Shown here: piece after piece, positions 10,690-18,478 of the stretch
How the letters are laid out: the number at the start of each line of letters is the position of its first letter
How positions within the stretch are numbered: the stretch's first letter is position 1
Assembly (NCBI GenBank): GCA_046263055.1
Contig: JBHELO010000119.1
Coordinates: 1-40,412 of the forward strand
Direction: 5' to 3'
Length of the DNA stretch: 40,412 nt
Source of the DNA: DATAQC01 sp046263055
GTDB taxonomy: Bacteria; Actinomycetota; Acidimicrobiia; Acidimicrobiales; AC-14
Notes under the pieces: model-generated
The model's database searches: none
What the model was told of the DNA's origin: nothing
Seen by the model: only the letters and a program-made list of their open reading frames with translations
Translations under genes and position numbers: made by a program

Positions 10690-11797
10690 GGGCGCCCGTG
10701 TCCTGTCTCTCCGGCTGCGCCCGGGCCGACGGGCCCGTGTCCTGTCTCTCCGGCTGCGCCCGGGCCGACGGGCCCGCGTCCTGTCTCTCCGGCTGCGCCC
10801 GGGCCGACGGGCCCGCGTCCTGTCTCTCGGGCTGCGCCCGGGCCGACGGGCCCGCGTCCTGTCTCTCCGGCTGCGCCCGGGCCGACGGGCCCGCGCCCAG
10901 GAGCAGGAAGAGGACGGCCATGCGCACGGCCACGCCGTTGGCCACCTGGCGGGTGATGACCGACCGGGGCAGGTCGGCCACGTCGGCGGCGATCTCCACC
11001 CCGCGGTTCATCGGCCCGGGGTGCATGACCAGGGTGTCGTCGCCCAGGAGGTCGGCCCGGGCCCGGGTGAGCCCGAAGCGGGCCGTGTACTCGCGCAGCG
11101 ACGGCAACAGCGCCTCGGTCTGGCGCTCCGCCTGCATGCGCAGCAGGTAGACCACGTCGCACTTGGGGAGCACGCTGTCGAGGTCGGAGGTGACCGACAC
11201 CGGCCAGCCGTCGAGGCAGGGCGGCAGCAACGTGGGCGGTGCCACCAGCGTGACCTCGGCGCCCAACATGGTGAAGGCCAGTACGTCGGAGCGAGCCACC
11301 CGCGAGTGTTTGACGTCGCCCACGATGGCGATGCGCAACCCGTCCAGGGTGCCGGTGCGGCTGCGGATCGTGTAGCAGTCCAGGAGGGCCTGGGTGGGGT
11401 GCTCATGCCAGCCGTCGCCGGCGTTTATGACGGTGGCGCCCACCCACGACGCCACCTGGGCGGGGACCCCTGCGGATCCGTGGCGCACGACCAGGGCGTC
11501 CACGCCCATGGCCTCGATGGTCTGCACCGTGTCGCGCACCGACTCACCCTTGCTGACCGACGATGTGGACACCGAGAAGTTCATGGTGTCGGCCGACAGG
11601 CGCTTGGCCGCCGCCTCGAAGGACAGGCGGGTGCGGGTGGAGTCCTCGTAGAAGAGGGACACGACCGTGCGGGCCCGTAGCGCCGGGACCTTGGGGACCG
11701 CCCGCTCGCTGACCTCCACGAACGAGTCGGTGACGCCCATGACCTCGGCGATGCCGCCCGCCCCCAGGTCGACCACCGACAGCAGGTTGTGGCTCAT
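10682..11797 (-). CDS. pyrB: Aspartate carbamoyltransferase with repeat C-terminal tail
   Basis: Condenses carbamoyl phosphate and aspartate. The catalytic core (about 1-302) has EDSTRTRLSFE, HPTQALLD, the PGPMNRGVEI aspartate/loop segment near residue 268, and the last core helix VANGVAVRMAVLFLLL. ATCase chains usually end there; this one runs on to 371 aa through five 13-residue repeats (GPSARAQPERQDA/T) and ends GARG. The tail is basic, Pro/Gln-rich and probably disordered. No pyrI regulatory subunit is present. The ATG overlaps the pyrR stop (ATGA). Enzyme identity is secure; the role of the tail is unknown. Confidence 0.96.
   Translation of the reverse strand: MSHNLLSVVDLGAGGIAEVMGVTDSFVEVSERAVPKVPALRARTVVSLFYEDSTRTRLSFEAAAKRLSADTMNFSVSTSSVSKGESVRDTVQTIEAMGVDALVVRHGSAGVPAQVASWVGATVINAGDGWHEHPTQALLDCYTIRSRTGTLDGLRIAIVGDVKHSRVARSDVLAFTMLGAEVTLVAPPTLLPPCLDGWPVSVTSDLDSVLPKCDVVYLLRMQAERQTEALLPSLREYTARFGLTRARADLLGDDTLVMHPGPMNRGVEIAADVADLPRSVITRQVANGVAVRMAVLFLLLGAGPSARAQPERQDAGPSARAQPERQDAGPSARAQPERQDAGPSARAQPERQDTGPSARAQPERQDTGARG
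10698..10892 (-). repeat. Five tandem 39-bp in-frame repeats at the 3' end of pyrB
   Basis: Copies at 10698-10736, 10737-10775, 10776-10814, 10815-10853 and 10854-10892, differing by one or two bases. Each contains GCCCGGGCCGACGGGCCC (plus strand), which matches 17 of 18 bases of the carB repeat core. Direct repeats without spacers, so not CRISPR. Confidence 0.97.
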
Positions 11798-12354
11798 CCT
11801 GCGCTCCGCGCCGGCGGGGCGCCCCGGCCGGTCGGGGCCAGGACGCCGAGGTCCACGCCGTCGTCGGTCACGTCCACCATCTCGTCCCTCCCGGTCGGGA
11901 GGTTCTTGCCCACGTAGTCGGGGCGGATCGGCAGCTCCCGATGGCCCCGGTCGACCATGACCGCCAGCTGTACGGCCCGGGGGCGCCCGTAGTCGTTGAG
12001 GGCGTCGAGGGCGGCCCGCACGGTGCGCCCGGTGAACAGCACGTCGTCCACCAGCACGACGATCCGGCCGGTGAGGTCGAAGGGGATGTCGGTGACGGCC
12101 TCGGGCATGACCGGGCGCAGGCCGATGTCGTCGCGGTAGAAGGCCACGTCCAGGGTGCCGACGGGCACCTCCGCCCCCTCCACTCGGGCGAGGGCGCCGG
12201 CCAGGCGGGCCGCCAGGGCCACGCCGCCGGTCTGCAGGCCCACCACCACCACGCCGTCGAGGCCGGAGTTGCGCTCAATCACCTCGTGGGCGATGCGGGT
12301 GAGGGCCCGGCGCATGTCGTCGGCCGACATCACCCGGGTCCGGGGAACGAACAC
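11794..12354 (-). CDS. pyrR: Pyrimidine operon regulator PyrR / uracil phosphoribosyltransferase-like
   Basis: RNA-binding regulator that senses UMP/UTP versus PRPP; many homologues also have some UPRTase activity. About 186 aa from the GTG at 12354. Family signature: MRRALTRIAHEVIERN, VVGLQTGGVALA, FYRDDIG, the PRPP loop IVVLVDDVLFTGRTVRAAL, and AVMVDRGHRELPIRPDYVGK. Alternative starts are GTG 12333 and ATG 12330; mycobacterial PyrR has a comparable N-terminal extension, which favours 12354, but a hairpin ends at 12354 and would favour 12330 if it is a terminator. It is the first gene of the operon and overlaps pyrB by ATGA. A PyrR-binding RNA element lies 62 nt upstream. Confidence 0.94.
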   Translation of the reverse strand: MFVPRTRVMSADDMRRALTRIAHEVIERNSGLDGVVVVGLQTGGVALAARLAGALARVEGAEVPVGTLDVAFYRDDIGLRPVMPEAVTDIPFDLTGRIVVLVDDVLFTGRTVRAALDALNDYGRPRAVQLAVMVDRGHRELPIRPDYVGKNLPTGRDEMVDVTDDGVDLGVLAPTGRGAPPARSAG

Positions 12355-12371
12355 GCCCCCGTGGGGGGGCG
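12354..12371 (-). promoter_or_regulatory. Second leader hairpin at the pyrR start
   Basis: On the minus strand CGCCCCC, loop CCAC, GGGGGCG: a 7-bp all-GC stem followed by TGTTCGTTCC. It could be an attenuator-type terminator or, since GGGGGC is the best ribosome-binding sequence before GTG 12354, a stem that hides the pyrR start. The weak T content leaves both open. Confidence 0.4.
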
Positions 12372-12415
12372 CTGCGGCGCGTTCTCGTTCGGCCAACCCG
12401 GGCTCCTCGGTCCGT

Positions 12416-12435
12416 GCCGGCCTCACGGGACCGGC
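12416..12435 (-). promoter_or_regulatory. PyrR-binding RNA hairpin in the pyr leader
   Basis: The minus-strand RNA has GGTCCCGTGAGGCC closed by a GCCGG/CCGGC stem. The loop matches the Bacillus PyrR-binding consensus ARUCCNGNGAGGYU in 12 of 14 positions, and the two differences (first A to G, last U to C) keep a closing pair. It lies directly upstream of pyrR, the gene for the protein that should bind it. Confidence 0.75.
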
Positions 12436-12451
12436 GTTAACGGCGACCCTG

Positions 12452-12457
12452 ATCCTA
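12452..12457 (-). promoter_or_regulatory. -10-like box TAGGAT for the pyr operon
   Basis: TAGGAT on the minus strand. A start about 7 nt downstream (near 12445) would put the PyrR-binding hairpin at about +11 to +30 of the mRNA. No good -35 is visible. Confidence 0.5.
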
Positions 12458-12506
12458 GCGCGGGCCGGCGGCCGAGCGGCCGACGGTCGGAGGCCCCGCT
12501 TGACCC

Positions 12507-12512
12507 TAGGCT
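12507..12512 (+). promoter_or_regulatory. -10-like box TAGGCT before the HAD gene
   Basis: TAGGCT followed by TGGGGCG and the ATG at 12520 (7-nt spacing), suggesting leaderless transcription. It is divergent from the pyr promoter 50 bp away. Confidence 0.5.
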
Positions 12513-12519
12513 TGGGGCG

Positions 12520-13266
12520 ATGGTGGGCCTCCCCGACGGCGTGCGCGCCTGCCTGCTCGACCTCGACGGCGTCCTCACGTCCACCGCCACCATTCACGCC
12601 GCTGCCTGGAAGGAGATGTTCGACGCCTTCCTGGAGGAGCGGTCGGCCCGCTCCGGCGAGGCGTTCGTGCCCTTCGACCCGGTGGAGGACTACGACGCCT
12701 ACGTGGACGGCAAGCCGCGCGCCGCCGGGACCCGTGACTTCCTGGCCTCCCGGGGGATCATTCTGCCCGAGGGCGACCCGGCCGACCCGCCCGGCGCGCA
12801 GACGGTGACCGGGCTCGGCACCCGCAAGAACGACCTCGTGCTCCGGCTGCTGCGGGAGCGGGGCGTGGAGGCCTATCCGGGCTCGGTGCGCTTCCTGGAG
12901 TGGGCCCGCCACACGGGCCTGGCCAGGGTGGTCGTGTCGTCCAGCACCAACTGCCACGACGTGCTGGTGGCGGCCGGCATCGACGGCCTGGTGGACGCCC
13001 GGGTGGACGGCGTGGTGGCCGAGCAGCGCCACCTCCGGGGCAAGCCCGCGCCCGACACCTTCCTCGAGGGGGCCCGGCGGGCCGGGGTGACGCCCGGCGA
13101 GGCGGCGGTGTTCGAGGACGCCCTGGCCGGGGTGGCCGCCGGGCGGGCCGGCGGGTTCGGCTGGGTGGTGGGCGTCGACCGCATGGGCCAGGCCGCCGCC
13201 CTGGGCACCGCTGGCGCCGACGTGGTGGTCACCGACCTGGCCGACCTCCTGGAGCCGGAGGGGTGA
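12520..13266 (+). CDS. HAD-superfamily beta-phosphoglucomutase-like protein
   Basis: 248 aa. HAD motifs: the nucleophile LLDLDGVLTST near residue 13, the Ser/Thr motif VVVSSSTNCHDVL near 140, the Lys in LRGKPAPDTF near 172, and the acidic AAVFEDALAGVAAGRAGG near 194. The large cap domain with KPRAAGTRDFLASRGI matches proteins annotated as beta-phosphoglucomutase, which interconvert beta-glucose 1-phosphate and glucose 6-phosphate. The stop overlaps the start of a GH65 phosphorylase gene by GTGA, the classical partner that releases beta-glucose 1-phosphate from a disaccharide. Substrate is inferred from that pairing; a plain phosphatase role cannot be excluded. Confidence 0.88.
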   Translation: MVGLPDGVRACLLDLDGVLTSTATIHAAAWKEMFDAFLEERSARSGEAFVPFDPVEDYDAYVDGKPRAAGTRDFLASRGIILPEGDPADPPGAQTVTGLGTRKNDLVLRLLRERGVEAYPGSVRFLEWARHTGLARVVVSSSTNCHDVLVAAGIDGLVDARVDGVVAEQRHLRGKPAPDTFLEGARRAGVTPGEAAVFEDALAGVAAGRAGGFGWVVGVDRMGQAAALGTAGADVVVTDLADLLEPEG

Positions 13267-15620
13267 TCACCCAGCCGACCTACAGCGTGGAGCCCTGGTG
13301 CGTGCGGGAGACCGACCTCCGCCTGGACCTGCTGAGCCAGAGCGAGTCGGTCTTCGCCCTGTCCAACGGCCACATCGGGCTGCGGGGCAACCTGGACGAG
13401 GGCGAGCCCCACGGCATCCCCGGCACTTACCTCAACGGCGTTCACGAGCTACGGCCCCTCCCCTACGCAGAGGCCGGCTTCGGCTACCCGGAGTCGGGCC
13501 AGACGGTGATCGACGTCACCAACGGCAAGATCCTCCGCCTCATCGTCGACGACGAGCCCCTGGACGTCCGCTACGGCAGCCTGCGCTCCCACCAGCGGGT
13601 GCTCGACTTCCGGGCCGGCACCCTGGACCGGGAGGCCGAGTGGGTCTCGCCCGCGGGGCGGGCGGTGCGAGTGCGCTCCACCCGCATGGTGTCGCTGACC
13701 CAGCGGGCGGTGGTCGCCATCTGCTTCGAGGTCGAGCCCGTCGACGGGCCGCTCCACGTCGTGGTGCAGTCCGAGCTGATGGCCAACGAGCGGCTTCCGC
13801 CGGCCAGCGGAGACCCGCGGGTGGCGGCCGCCGTCGAGTCGCCCCTGGTGAGCGAGGACCACGGGGCCAGCGGGTCCCGGGTGGTGCTGGTGCACAGCAC
13901 CCGCCACAGCGGCATCCGGGTGGCGGCGGCCATGGACCACCTCATCGACGGGCCCGCCGACCTCCTCCTCGACACCGAGGTGTTCGCCGACGTGGGCCGG
14001 GTCTCGGTGACCACCACCCTGGTCTCGGGCCAGCGCCTGCGTCTGGTCAAGCTGCTGGGCTACGGCTGGTCCACGGTGCGGTCGGTTCCCGCCCTGCGCG
14101 ACCAGGTGGCGGCCGCCCTCCTCGCCGCCCGCCACACCGGCTGGGACGGCCTGCTGGCCGAGCAGCGCGGCTACCTGGACCGCTTCTGGGAGGGGGCCGA
14201 CGTGGAGGTGGACGGTGACCCCAGCGTGCAGCAGGCCGTGCGCTTCGGCCTCTTCCACGTGCTGCAGGCCGCGGCCCGGGCCGAGCGCCGGGCCATCCCG
14301 GCCAAGGGCCTGACGGGGCCGGGCTACGACGGCCACTCGTTCTGGGACACCGAGGGCTTCGTGCTCCCGGTGCTCACCTACACGGTGCCGTCCACGGTGG
14401 CGGACGCCCTGGCGTGGCGGCGGGACACGCTGCCCCTGGCCCGGGAACGGGCCCGCCAACTCGGGCTGGCGGGCGCCTCCTTCCCGTGGCGCACCATCGC
14501 CGGCCAGGAGTCGTCGGCCTACTGGCCGGCGGGCACCGCCGCCTTCCACGTCAACGCCGACATCGCGGTGGCCGCCGTCCGCTACGCCGAGGCCACCGGT
14601 GACCGGGAGTTCGAGCGGGACACCGGCCTGGAGCTGCTGGTGGAGACGGCCCGCCTGTGGCGGTCGCTGGGCCACCACGACCAGCACGGGCGCTTCCGCA
14701 TCGACGGGGTCACCGGGCCCGACGAGTACAGCGCCATCGTGGACAACAACGTCTATACGAACCTCATGGCGGAGGAGAACCTCCGGGCCGCGGCGGAGAC
14801 CTCCGCCCGCCACCCGGACCGGGCCCGGGACCTCGGGGTGGACGACGAGGAGAGGGCCGAGTGGCGGGACGCGGCGGCGGCCATGACCATCCCCTACGAC
14901 CACGAGGCCGGGGTCCACCCCCAAGCCGAGGGCTTCACCTCCCACCAGGTCTGGGACTTCGCCGCCACCCCGCCCGACCACTACCCGCTCCTGCTCCACT
15001 ACCCGTACTTCGACATCTACCGAAAGCAGGTCGTGAAGCAGGCCGATCTGGTCCTCGCCCTGCACGTGCGGGGCGACGCCTTCACCCCAGCCGAGAAGGC
15101 CCGGGACTTCGAGTACTACGAGCGACTCACCGTCCGGGACTCGTCCCTCTCGGCCTGCACCCAGGCGGTGGTGGCGGCCGAGATCGGACACCTGGGGCTG
15201 GCCTTCGACTACACCCAGGAGGCGGCGCTGATGGACCTGCGCGACCTCCAGCTCAACACTCGCAACGGGCTGCACCTGGCCGCCCTGGCCGGGACCTGGA
15301 TCGCCCTGGTGGCCGGGTTCGGCGGCTTCCGGGACCAGGGCGGCCGGCTGTGCTTCGCCCCCCGGCTCCCCGAGGGCCTCAGCCGCCTGGCCTTCGTCAT
15401 GGCCCTGCGGGGCGGCCGGCTCCGGGTGGAGGTGAGCGCGGCGTCGGCCACCTACTCACGCCCCCAGGGCCTCACCCTGGCCGTGGCCCACCACGGCCGG
15501 GAGATCACGGTGTCGCCGGGGCATCCCATCACCCTGGCCATCCCTGCGGTGTCGCCCCGGCCTCGGCCCGCCCAGCCCCCCGGCCGGGAGCCCGGCCAGG
15601 CGGCGTTCGTCCCCGCCTGA
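13263..15620 (+). CDS. Glycoside hydrolase family 65 disaccharide phosphorylase
   Basis: 785 aa from the GTG at 13263 that overlaps the HAD stop (GTGA). N-terminal super-sandwich domain (about 1-270: ESVFALSNGHIGLRGNLDEG), then the (alpha/alpha)6 barrel with GHSFWDTEGFVLPVLTYT, the catalytic acid Glu in VTGPDEYSAIVDNNVYTN (about residue 490), YRKQVVKQADLVLAL, and SLSACTQAVVAAEIGH in the phosphate-binding area; then a C-terminal beta domain and a Pro-rich tail of about 25 residues. GH65 members phosphorolyse maltose, trehalose, kojibiose or nigerose, inverting to beta-glucose 1-phosphate; which one applies cannot be read from the sequence. The adjacent phosphoglucomutase-like gene supports a phosphorylase rather than a hydrolase. 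Confidence 0.92.
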   Translation: MITQPTYSVEPWCVRETDLRLDLLSQSESVFALSNGHIGLRGNLDEGEPHGIPGTYLNGVHELRPLPYAEAGFGYPESGQTVIDVTNGKILRLIVDDEPLDVRYGSLRSHQRVLDFRAGTLDREAEWVSPAGRAVRVRSTRMVSLTQRAVVAICFEVEPVDGPLHVVVQSELMANERLPPASGDPRVAAAVESPLVSEDHGASGSRVVLVHSTRHSGIRVAAAMDHLIDGPADLLLDTEVFADVGRVSVTTTLVSGQRLRLVKLLGYGWSTVRSVPALRDQVAAALLAARHTGWDGLLAEQRGYLDRFWEGADVEVDGDPSVQQAVRFGLFHVLQAAARAERRAIPAKGLTGPGYDGHSFWDTEGFVLPVLTYTVPSTVADALAWRRDTLPLARERARQLGLAGASFPWRTIAGQESSAYWPAGTAAFHVNADIAVAAVRYAEATGDREFERDTGLELLVETARLWRSLGHHDQHGRFRIDGVTGPDEYSAIVDNNVYTNLMAEENLRAAAETSARHPDRARDLGVDDEERAEWRDAAAAMTIPYDHEAGVHPQAEGFTSHQVWDFAATPPDHYPLLLHYPYFDIYRKQVVKQADLVLALHVRGDAFTPAEKARDFEYYERLTVRDSSLSACTQAVVAAEIGHLGLAFDYTQEAALMDLRDLQLNTRNGLHLAALAGTWIALVAGFGGFRDQGGRLCFAPRLPEGLSRLAFVMALRGGRLRVEVSAASATYSRPQGLTLAVAHHGREITVSPGHPITLAIPAVSPRPRPAQPPGREPGQAAFVPA

Positions 15621-15935
15621 CCGCCCGGCCCGCCACCCCCTAGCCGGGCGCGGGGCGACGGGATCTCGCCCGAGACCGAGATCCGGTGGTTCGCCGCTAC
15701 GGTCAGGACGAGGACCTCCTGCGCCGTCCCGGGGCACCTGCCAGTGGATGCCCACCTGGGACTTGCGCCGGGAGTTTTCGCCTGGACCCATACCGGGGAG
15801 GCGGAGACTGTTGGTGGGCTGAACAACCAGCCGCCGGCCACGGTGCCGACCGAGCATGCCTCGGCGGCCAGTGCCCGCCACCCACTGCCCGCCACCAGGG
15901 CCCGGACGCCGGGGAGCCAGAAGGATCGGTGTGCC
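15621..15935 (+). other. Gene-free, highly structured 315-bp interval
   Basis: Between the GH65 stop and the membrane/GAF-like gene. The first 65 bp hold two hairpins (listed separately). A TACGGT box at 15698-15703 could start a leader of about 225 nt. Within it are an imperfect GTCCCGGGGCA/TGCCCACCTGGGAC stem near 15726-15762, a GGCTG/CAGCC hairpin near 15818-15833 and CCGAG/CTCGG near 15850-15864. I compared it by eye with c-di-GMP, c-di-AMP, cobalamin, TPP, SAM, SAH, ZTP and guanidine riboswitch consensus strings and found no match. The reading frame of the next gene is open back to 15744, but that peptide looks non-protein. Confidence 0.4.
15623..15684 (+). terminator. Tandem hairpins after GH65, possible terminator
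   Basis: GCCCGGC (15623-15629) pairs with GCCGGGC (15643-15649); GGATCTCG (15661-15668) pairs with CGAGATCC (15677-15684) around an 8-nt loop. No T-run follows either stem, as is common in actinobacteria, so the terminator call is tentative. Confidence 0.45.
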
Positions 15936-17084
15936 ATGCGTAGCGTCGGTGCCGTCAGAGCGGATCACGGCCTTCGGTGGCCCCTGGCATGGCTCCGCGT
16001 CGATCGCCGGGTGGTCGCCGCCGTCCGGGCTCGGGCGGCGCGCCAGGACGCCAGCGGGGTGGGTCTTCCCCACCGAGGCCTCCTCCTCGTCCGGCGCCTC
16101 CTGCCCGCGGTCGTGGTCCTGGCCCTGGCCGAAGGCTTCTTCGTGGCCGGCTACATGGTGCAGCTACTGGGCCTGCCGCTGTTCGTGGCCCTGGCGACGG
16201 TGCTCGCCGCCGACACCGTGGGGGGCTACCGGTCGGACGTCCGTGGCCGCTTGGAGGTCGGGGAGCTGGAGGACGACCGGCGCCGGCTCCAGGAGCGGCT
16301 GCGGGCGACGGAGGCTGACCTGGCCGCCACCCGAGCCCGGGCCCACCGGGACCTGGCCACCGTCGCCGCCGGTGCCGCCCGCCTGGCGGCCACGCCGGCC
16401 ACCTTGAGCGCCCACGTCGACAGGTTGGCACCCCTGCTGTGCGACCTGATGGGCACCCCGTCGGCGTCCCGCCGCGACGGCCTCGGCAGTGCCCTGGAAG
16501 CAGCCGGTGTGGCCGCTGCCGCCGATCTGGTGGGCGGCGCGGGTGCCCGCGCCGTCTTCTACCGGCGGGCCGGCCGGCGCTTCGAGGGCAGCCGTGCACT
16601 GGGCTCCTGGCCGGAAGGCCCGCCCCCGGCCGGGCGCCGCAGCCCACTAGCCGGCGACCTCCGCCTCGTCCTCCGGCGCAGGGAGCCGGCCCGCTGCCAC
16701 CGCAGCGTCGACGGGCGGTCGTGGTCCGGGGTGCGGGTCCCGGTCCGGGCCGGGCCCACCGGGTTCGGCGTGCTGTGGGCCGAGCGCCCCGGGGACGACC
16801 CCGCCACCGCCGACGAGGTGGCGGCGGTACTGGTGGTGGCCGGCCTCATGGCGGCGTCACTCGCGGCCCGGGCCCGTCGCGTGTCGGCCCGCCGGGGAAC
16901 AGCCGGGGCCGGCGTCGGACGGCGACCGGTCCCCGGCACCGGGCACCGGCCGGGTGCCGACGAGCGGCCGGCCGGGATGGCGGGCGTCGGGGCGCGAGCC
17001 CGGGCCTCGGTGGACGACCGGCTCCGGCGATTGCTGCCGGAGGGCACCTGGGGTGCGGTCCCCCGCGCCGGCCCGCCCCGCTAG
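15936..17084 (+). CDS. Membrane protein with coiled coil and GAF-like domain
   Basis: 382 aa from the ATG at 15936 (AAGGAT about 9 nt upstream). Two adjacent hydrophobic segments at about residues 55-75 and 76-92, a charged coiled coil at about 108-150 (GELEDDRRRLQERLRATEAD), then a globular region at about 160-325 that resembles a GAF domain in pattern (ALEAAGVAAAADLVGGAGAR ... WSGVRVPVRAGPTGFGVLWA). The C-terminal 60 residues are Arg/Gly/Pro-rich. No kinase, cyclase or phosphatase output domain is present. Likely a membrane-anchored sensor of unknown ligand; the GAF call is by pattern only. Its last 228 bp overlap the 3' end of the opposing acyltransferase gene. Confidence 0.65.
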   Translation: MRSVGAVRADHGLRWPLAWLRVDRRVVAAVRARAARQDASGVGLPHRGLLLVRRLLPAVVVLALAEGFFVAGYMVQLLGLPLFVALATVLAADTVGGYRSDVRGRLEVGELEDDRRRLQERLRATEADLAATRARAHRDLATVAAGAARLAATPATLSAHVDRLAPLLCDLMGTPSASRRDGLGSALEAAGVAAAADLVGGAGARAVFYRRAGRRFEGSRALGSWPEGPPPAGRRSPLAGDLRLVLRRREPARCHRSVDGRSWSGVRVPVRAGPTGFGVLWAERPGDDPATADEVAAVLVVAGLMAASLAARARRVSARRGTAGAGVGRRPVPGTGHRPGADERPAGMAGVGARARASVDDRLRRLLPEGTWGAVPRAGPPR

Positions 17085-18401
17085 TCGCCGGCCGGCGGAC
17101 ACCAGTGCCCAGCCACCGGCCACCAGCGCCAGGCCCACGACCGGGCCGCCGGCGGCAGTGGACGGCGAGAAGCCACGCACGGCCAGCACGGCCATGCCGG
17201 CGGCGGCCACCAGGCACCCCAGGACGGCTCGTGTCGCCGGAGGCCCGGCTCCCGCCGGCGCCGGTCGGCGCCGACCCCGCTCCAGCGGCGAGAAGCTGAA
17301 CCACAGCGGCACCAGGGCCACGGCCACCGCCGCCAGCCACAGCGGCCGGAGCAGCCACCATGCACCGCTGGCCATCGGCGGCTGGGGCATGCCGGGCACC
17401 TGCAAGGCGACGGCGGCCACCGCCACAAGGGCGGTGAGGTGCCAGAGGTACACAGTCATGGCCGAGGCGTTGGCGGCCACCACCGCCGCCCATGCCCGGG
17501 GACGAGCCAGCCACCGGTCGGCGACCGGGCGGAGGGCGAGGGCCAGGCCGGTTTGAAGCAGGGCGGCGGCCACCAGGGCCAGGGACGGCGGGTCGGTGTT
17601 GGAGCGCACCTCGCCCACGCCGCCCACCAGGCTGACGGGGTAGCCGGCGGTGCCGGTGAGCGCCAGGAGCAGGCCGGCGCCGGCGCCGGCCAGCAGGAGG
17701 CGGCGGCCGGTGCCGGCGGGTAGCCGGCCGTGGCGCCAAAGCACGCCGAGCTGGGCCGCGAACAGCCACACCAGGGCGACGTTGGCCCAGCCCACGAGCG
17801 GGATGTGCAGTGTCCACCGGGCCACGTCGACGGCCGCCACCGCGCCCGCCATCGCCACCGGGGCAGCCACACCCCACCGCCGGTGGGCGGCCAGCAGGGC
17901 CGGCGTGGCCGCCACCACCCCCAGGTACACGGCCAGGAACCACAGCGGCAGGGCCACCATGTGGTCGGCGGTGTGCAGCGACGGCCCCGCCACGCCGGCC
18001 AGGCGGGCGGCCGCCGCCAGCCCCACCCACACCATGGCGAAGGCGGCGGCGGGACGGACCAGGCGCCGTACCCGGGCCGCCAGCCACCCGCCGTAGCCCG
18101 CCCCATCCCGCTCAGCGGCGGTCCACGAGGCGGCGTTGGAGAAGCCGCCCACCACGAAGAAGACGGGCATGACCTGCAGGACCCAGGTCAGGTAGCGGGC
18201 AGGCCGGGCCTGGCGCAGGACGTTGGACGCCACCAGATGGCCGTGGCGGTAGGCCACCGCGGCCATGAGCACGTGCCCGGTGACGACGGTGCCGAGCGAC
18301 GCCACCCGCAGCAGGTCCACGTAGCGGTCGCGGGTCGGCGGGGTGGCGGCGGCCAGGCCGGCGACGGTGCGGGCGGGGGCGGGCGGCGCGAAGGGGGTCA
18401 T
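16857..18401 (-). CDS. Acyltransferase-3 family integral membrane protein
   Basis: 514 aa from the ATG at 18401 (GGAG immediately upstream). The N-terminal RDRYVDLLRVASLGTVVTGHVL is the family signature, with the conserved catalytic-type His; MPVFFVVGGFSNAASW follows. About ten hydrophobic helices fill residues 30-440. Such proteins O-acylate sugars or lipids at the inner membrane; the substrate is unknown. The frame has no stop after the last helix and runs about 75 more residues of Pro/Arg/Gly-rich sequence across the end of the opposing gene, ending at 16857. That tail may be real or may mark a lost stop codon. No operon partner. Confidence 0.8.
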   Translation of the reverse strand: MTPFAPPAPARTVAGLAAATPPTRDRYVDLLRVASLGTVVTGHVLMAAVAYRHGHLVASNVLRQARPARYLTWVLQVMPVFFVVGGFSNAASWTAAERDGAGYGGWLAARVRRLVRPAAAFAMVWVGLAAAARLAGVAGPSLHTADHMVALPLWFLAVYLGVVAATPALLAAHRRWGVAAPVAMAGAVAAVDVARWTLHIPLVGWANVALVWLFAAQLGVLWRHGRLPAGTGRRLLLAGAGAGLLLALTGTAGYPVSLVGGVGEVRSNTDPPSLALVAAALLQTGLALALRPVADRWLARPRAWAAVVAANASAMTVYLWHLTALVAVAAVALQVPGMPQPPMASGAWWLLRPLWLAAVAVALVPLWFSFSPLERGRRRPAPAGAGPPATRAVLGCLVAAAGMAVLAVRGFSPSTAAGGPVVGLALVAGGWALVSAGRRLAGRAGAGDRTPGALRQQSPEPVVHRGPGSRPDARHPGRPLVGTRPVPGAGDRSPSDAGPGCSPAGRHATGPGRE

Positions 18402-18478
18402 GCTCCGATGGTCGGGCGCCGTACCGCCGCCGCCCACCGGGGGTTTCCCCCATGAGGCACCGGGGCCACGAGGTGGGA

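Noticed and set aside
10698..10892. Tandem repeats considered as a CRISPR array
   Set aside because: Units are directly abutting with no spacers, are in frame within pyrB, and no cas gene is present. The same holds for the carB array.
12500..12505. TTGACC as a -35 element for the HAD gene
   Set aside because: It lies directly against the TAGGCT box, without the 16-18 nt spacing a -35/-10 pair needs.
15744..15935. N-terminal extension of the membrane/GAF-like protein to the ATG at 15744
   Set aside because: The 64 extra residues are low in hydrophobic pattern, match no family sense, and coincide with several RNA stems; the ATG at 15936 has a better ribosome binding site.
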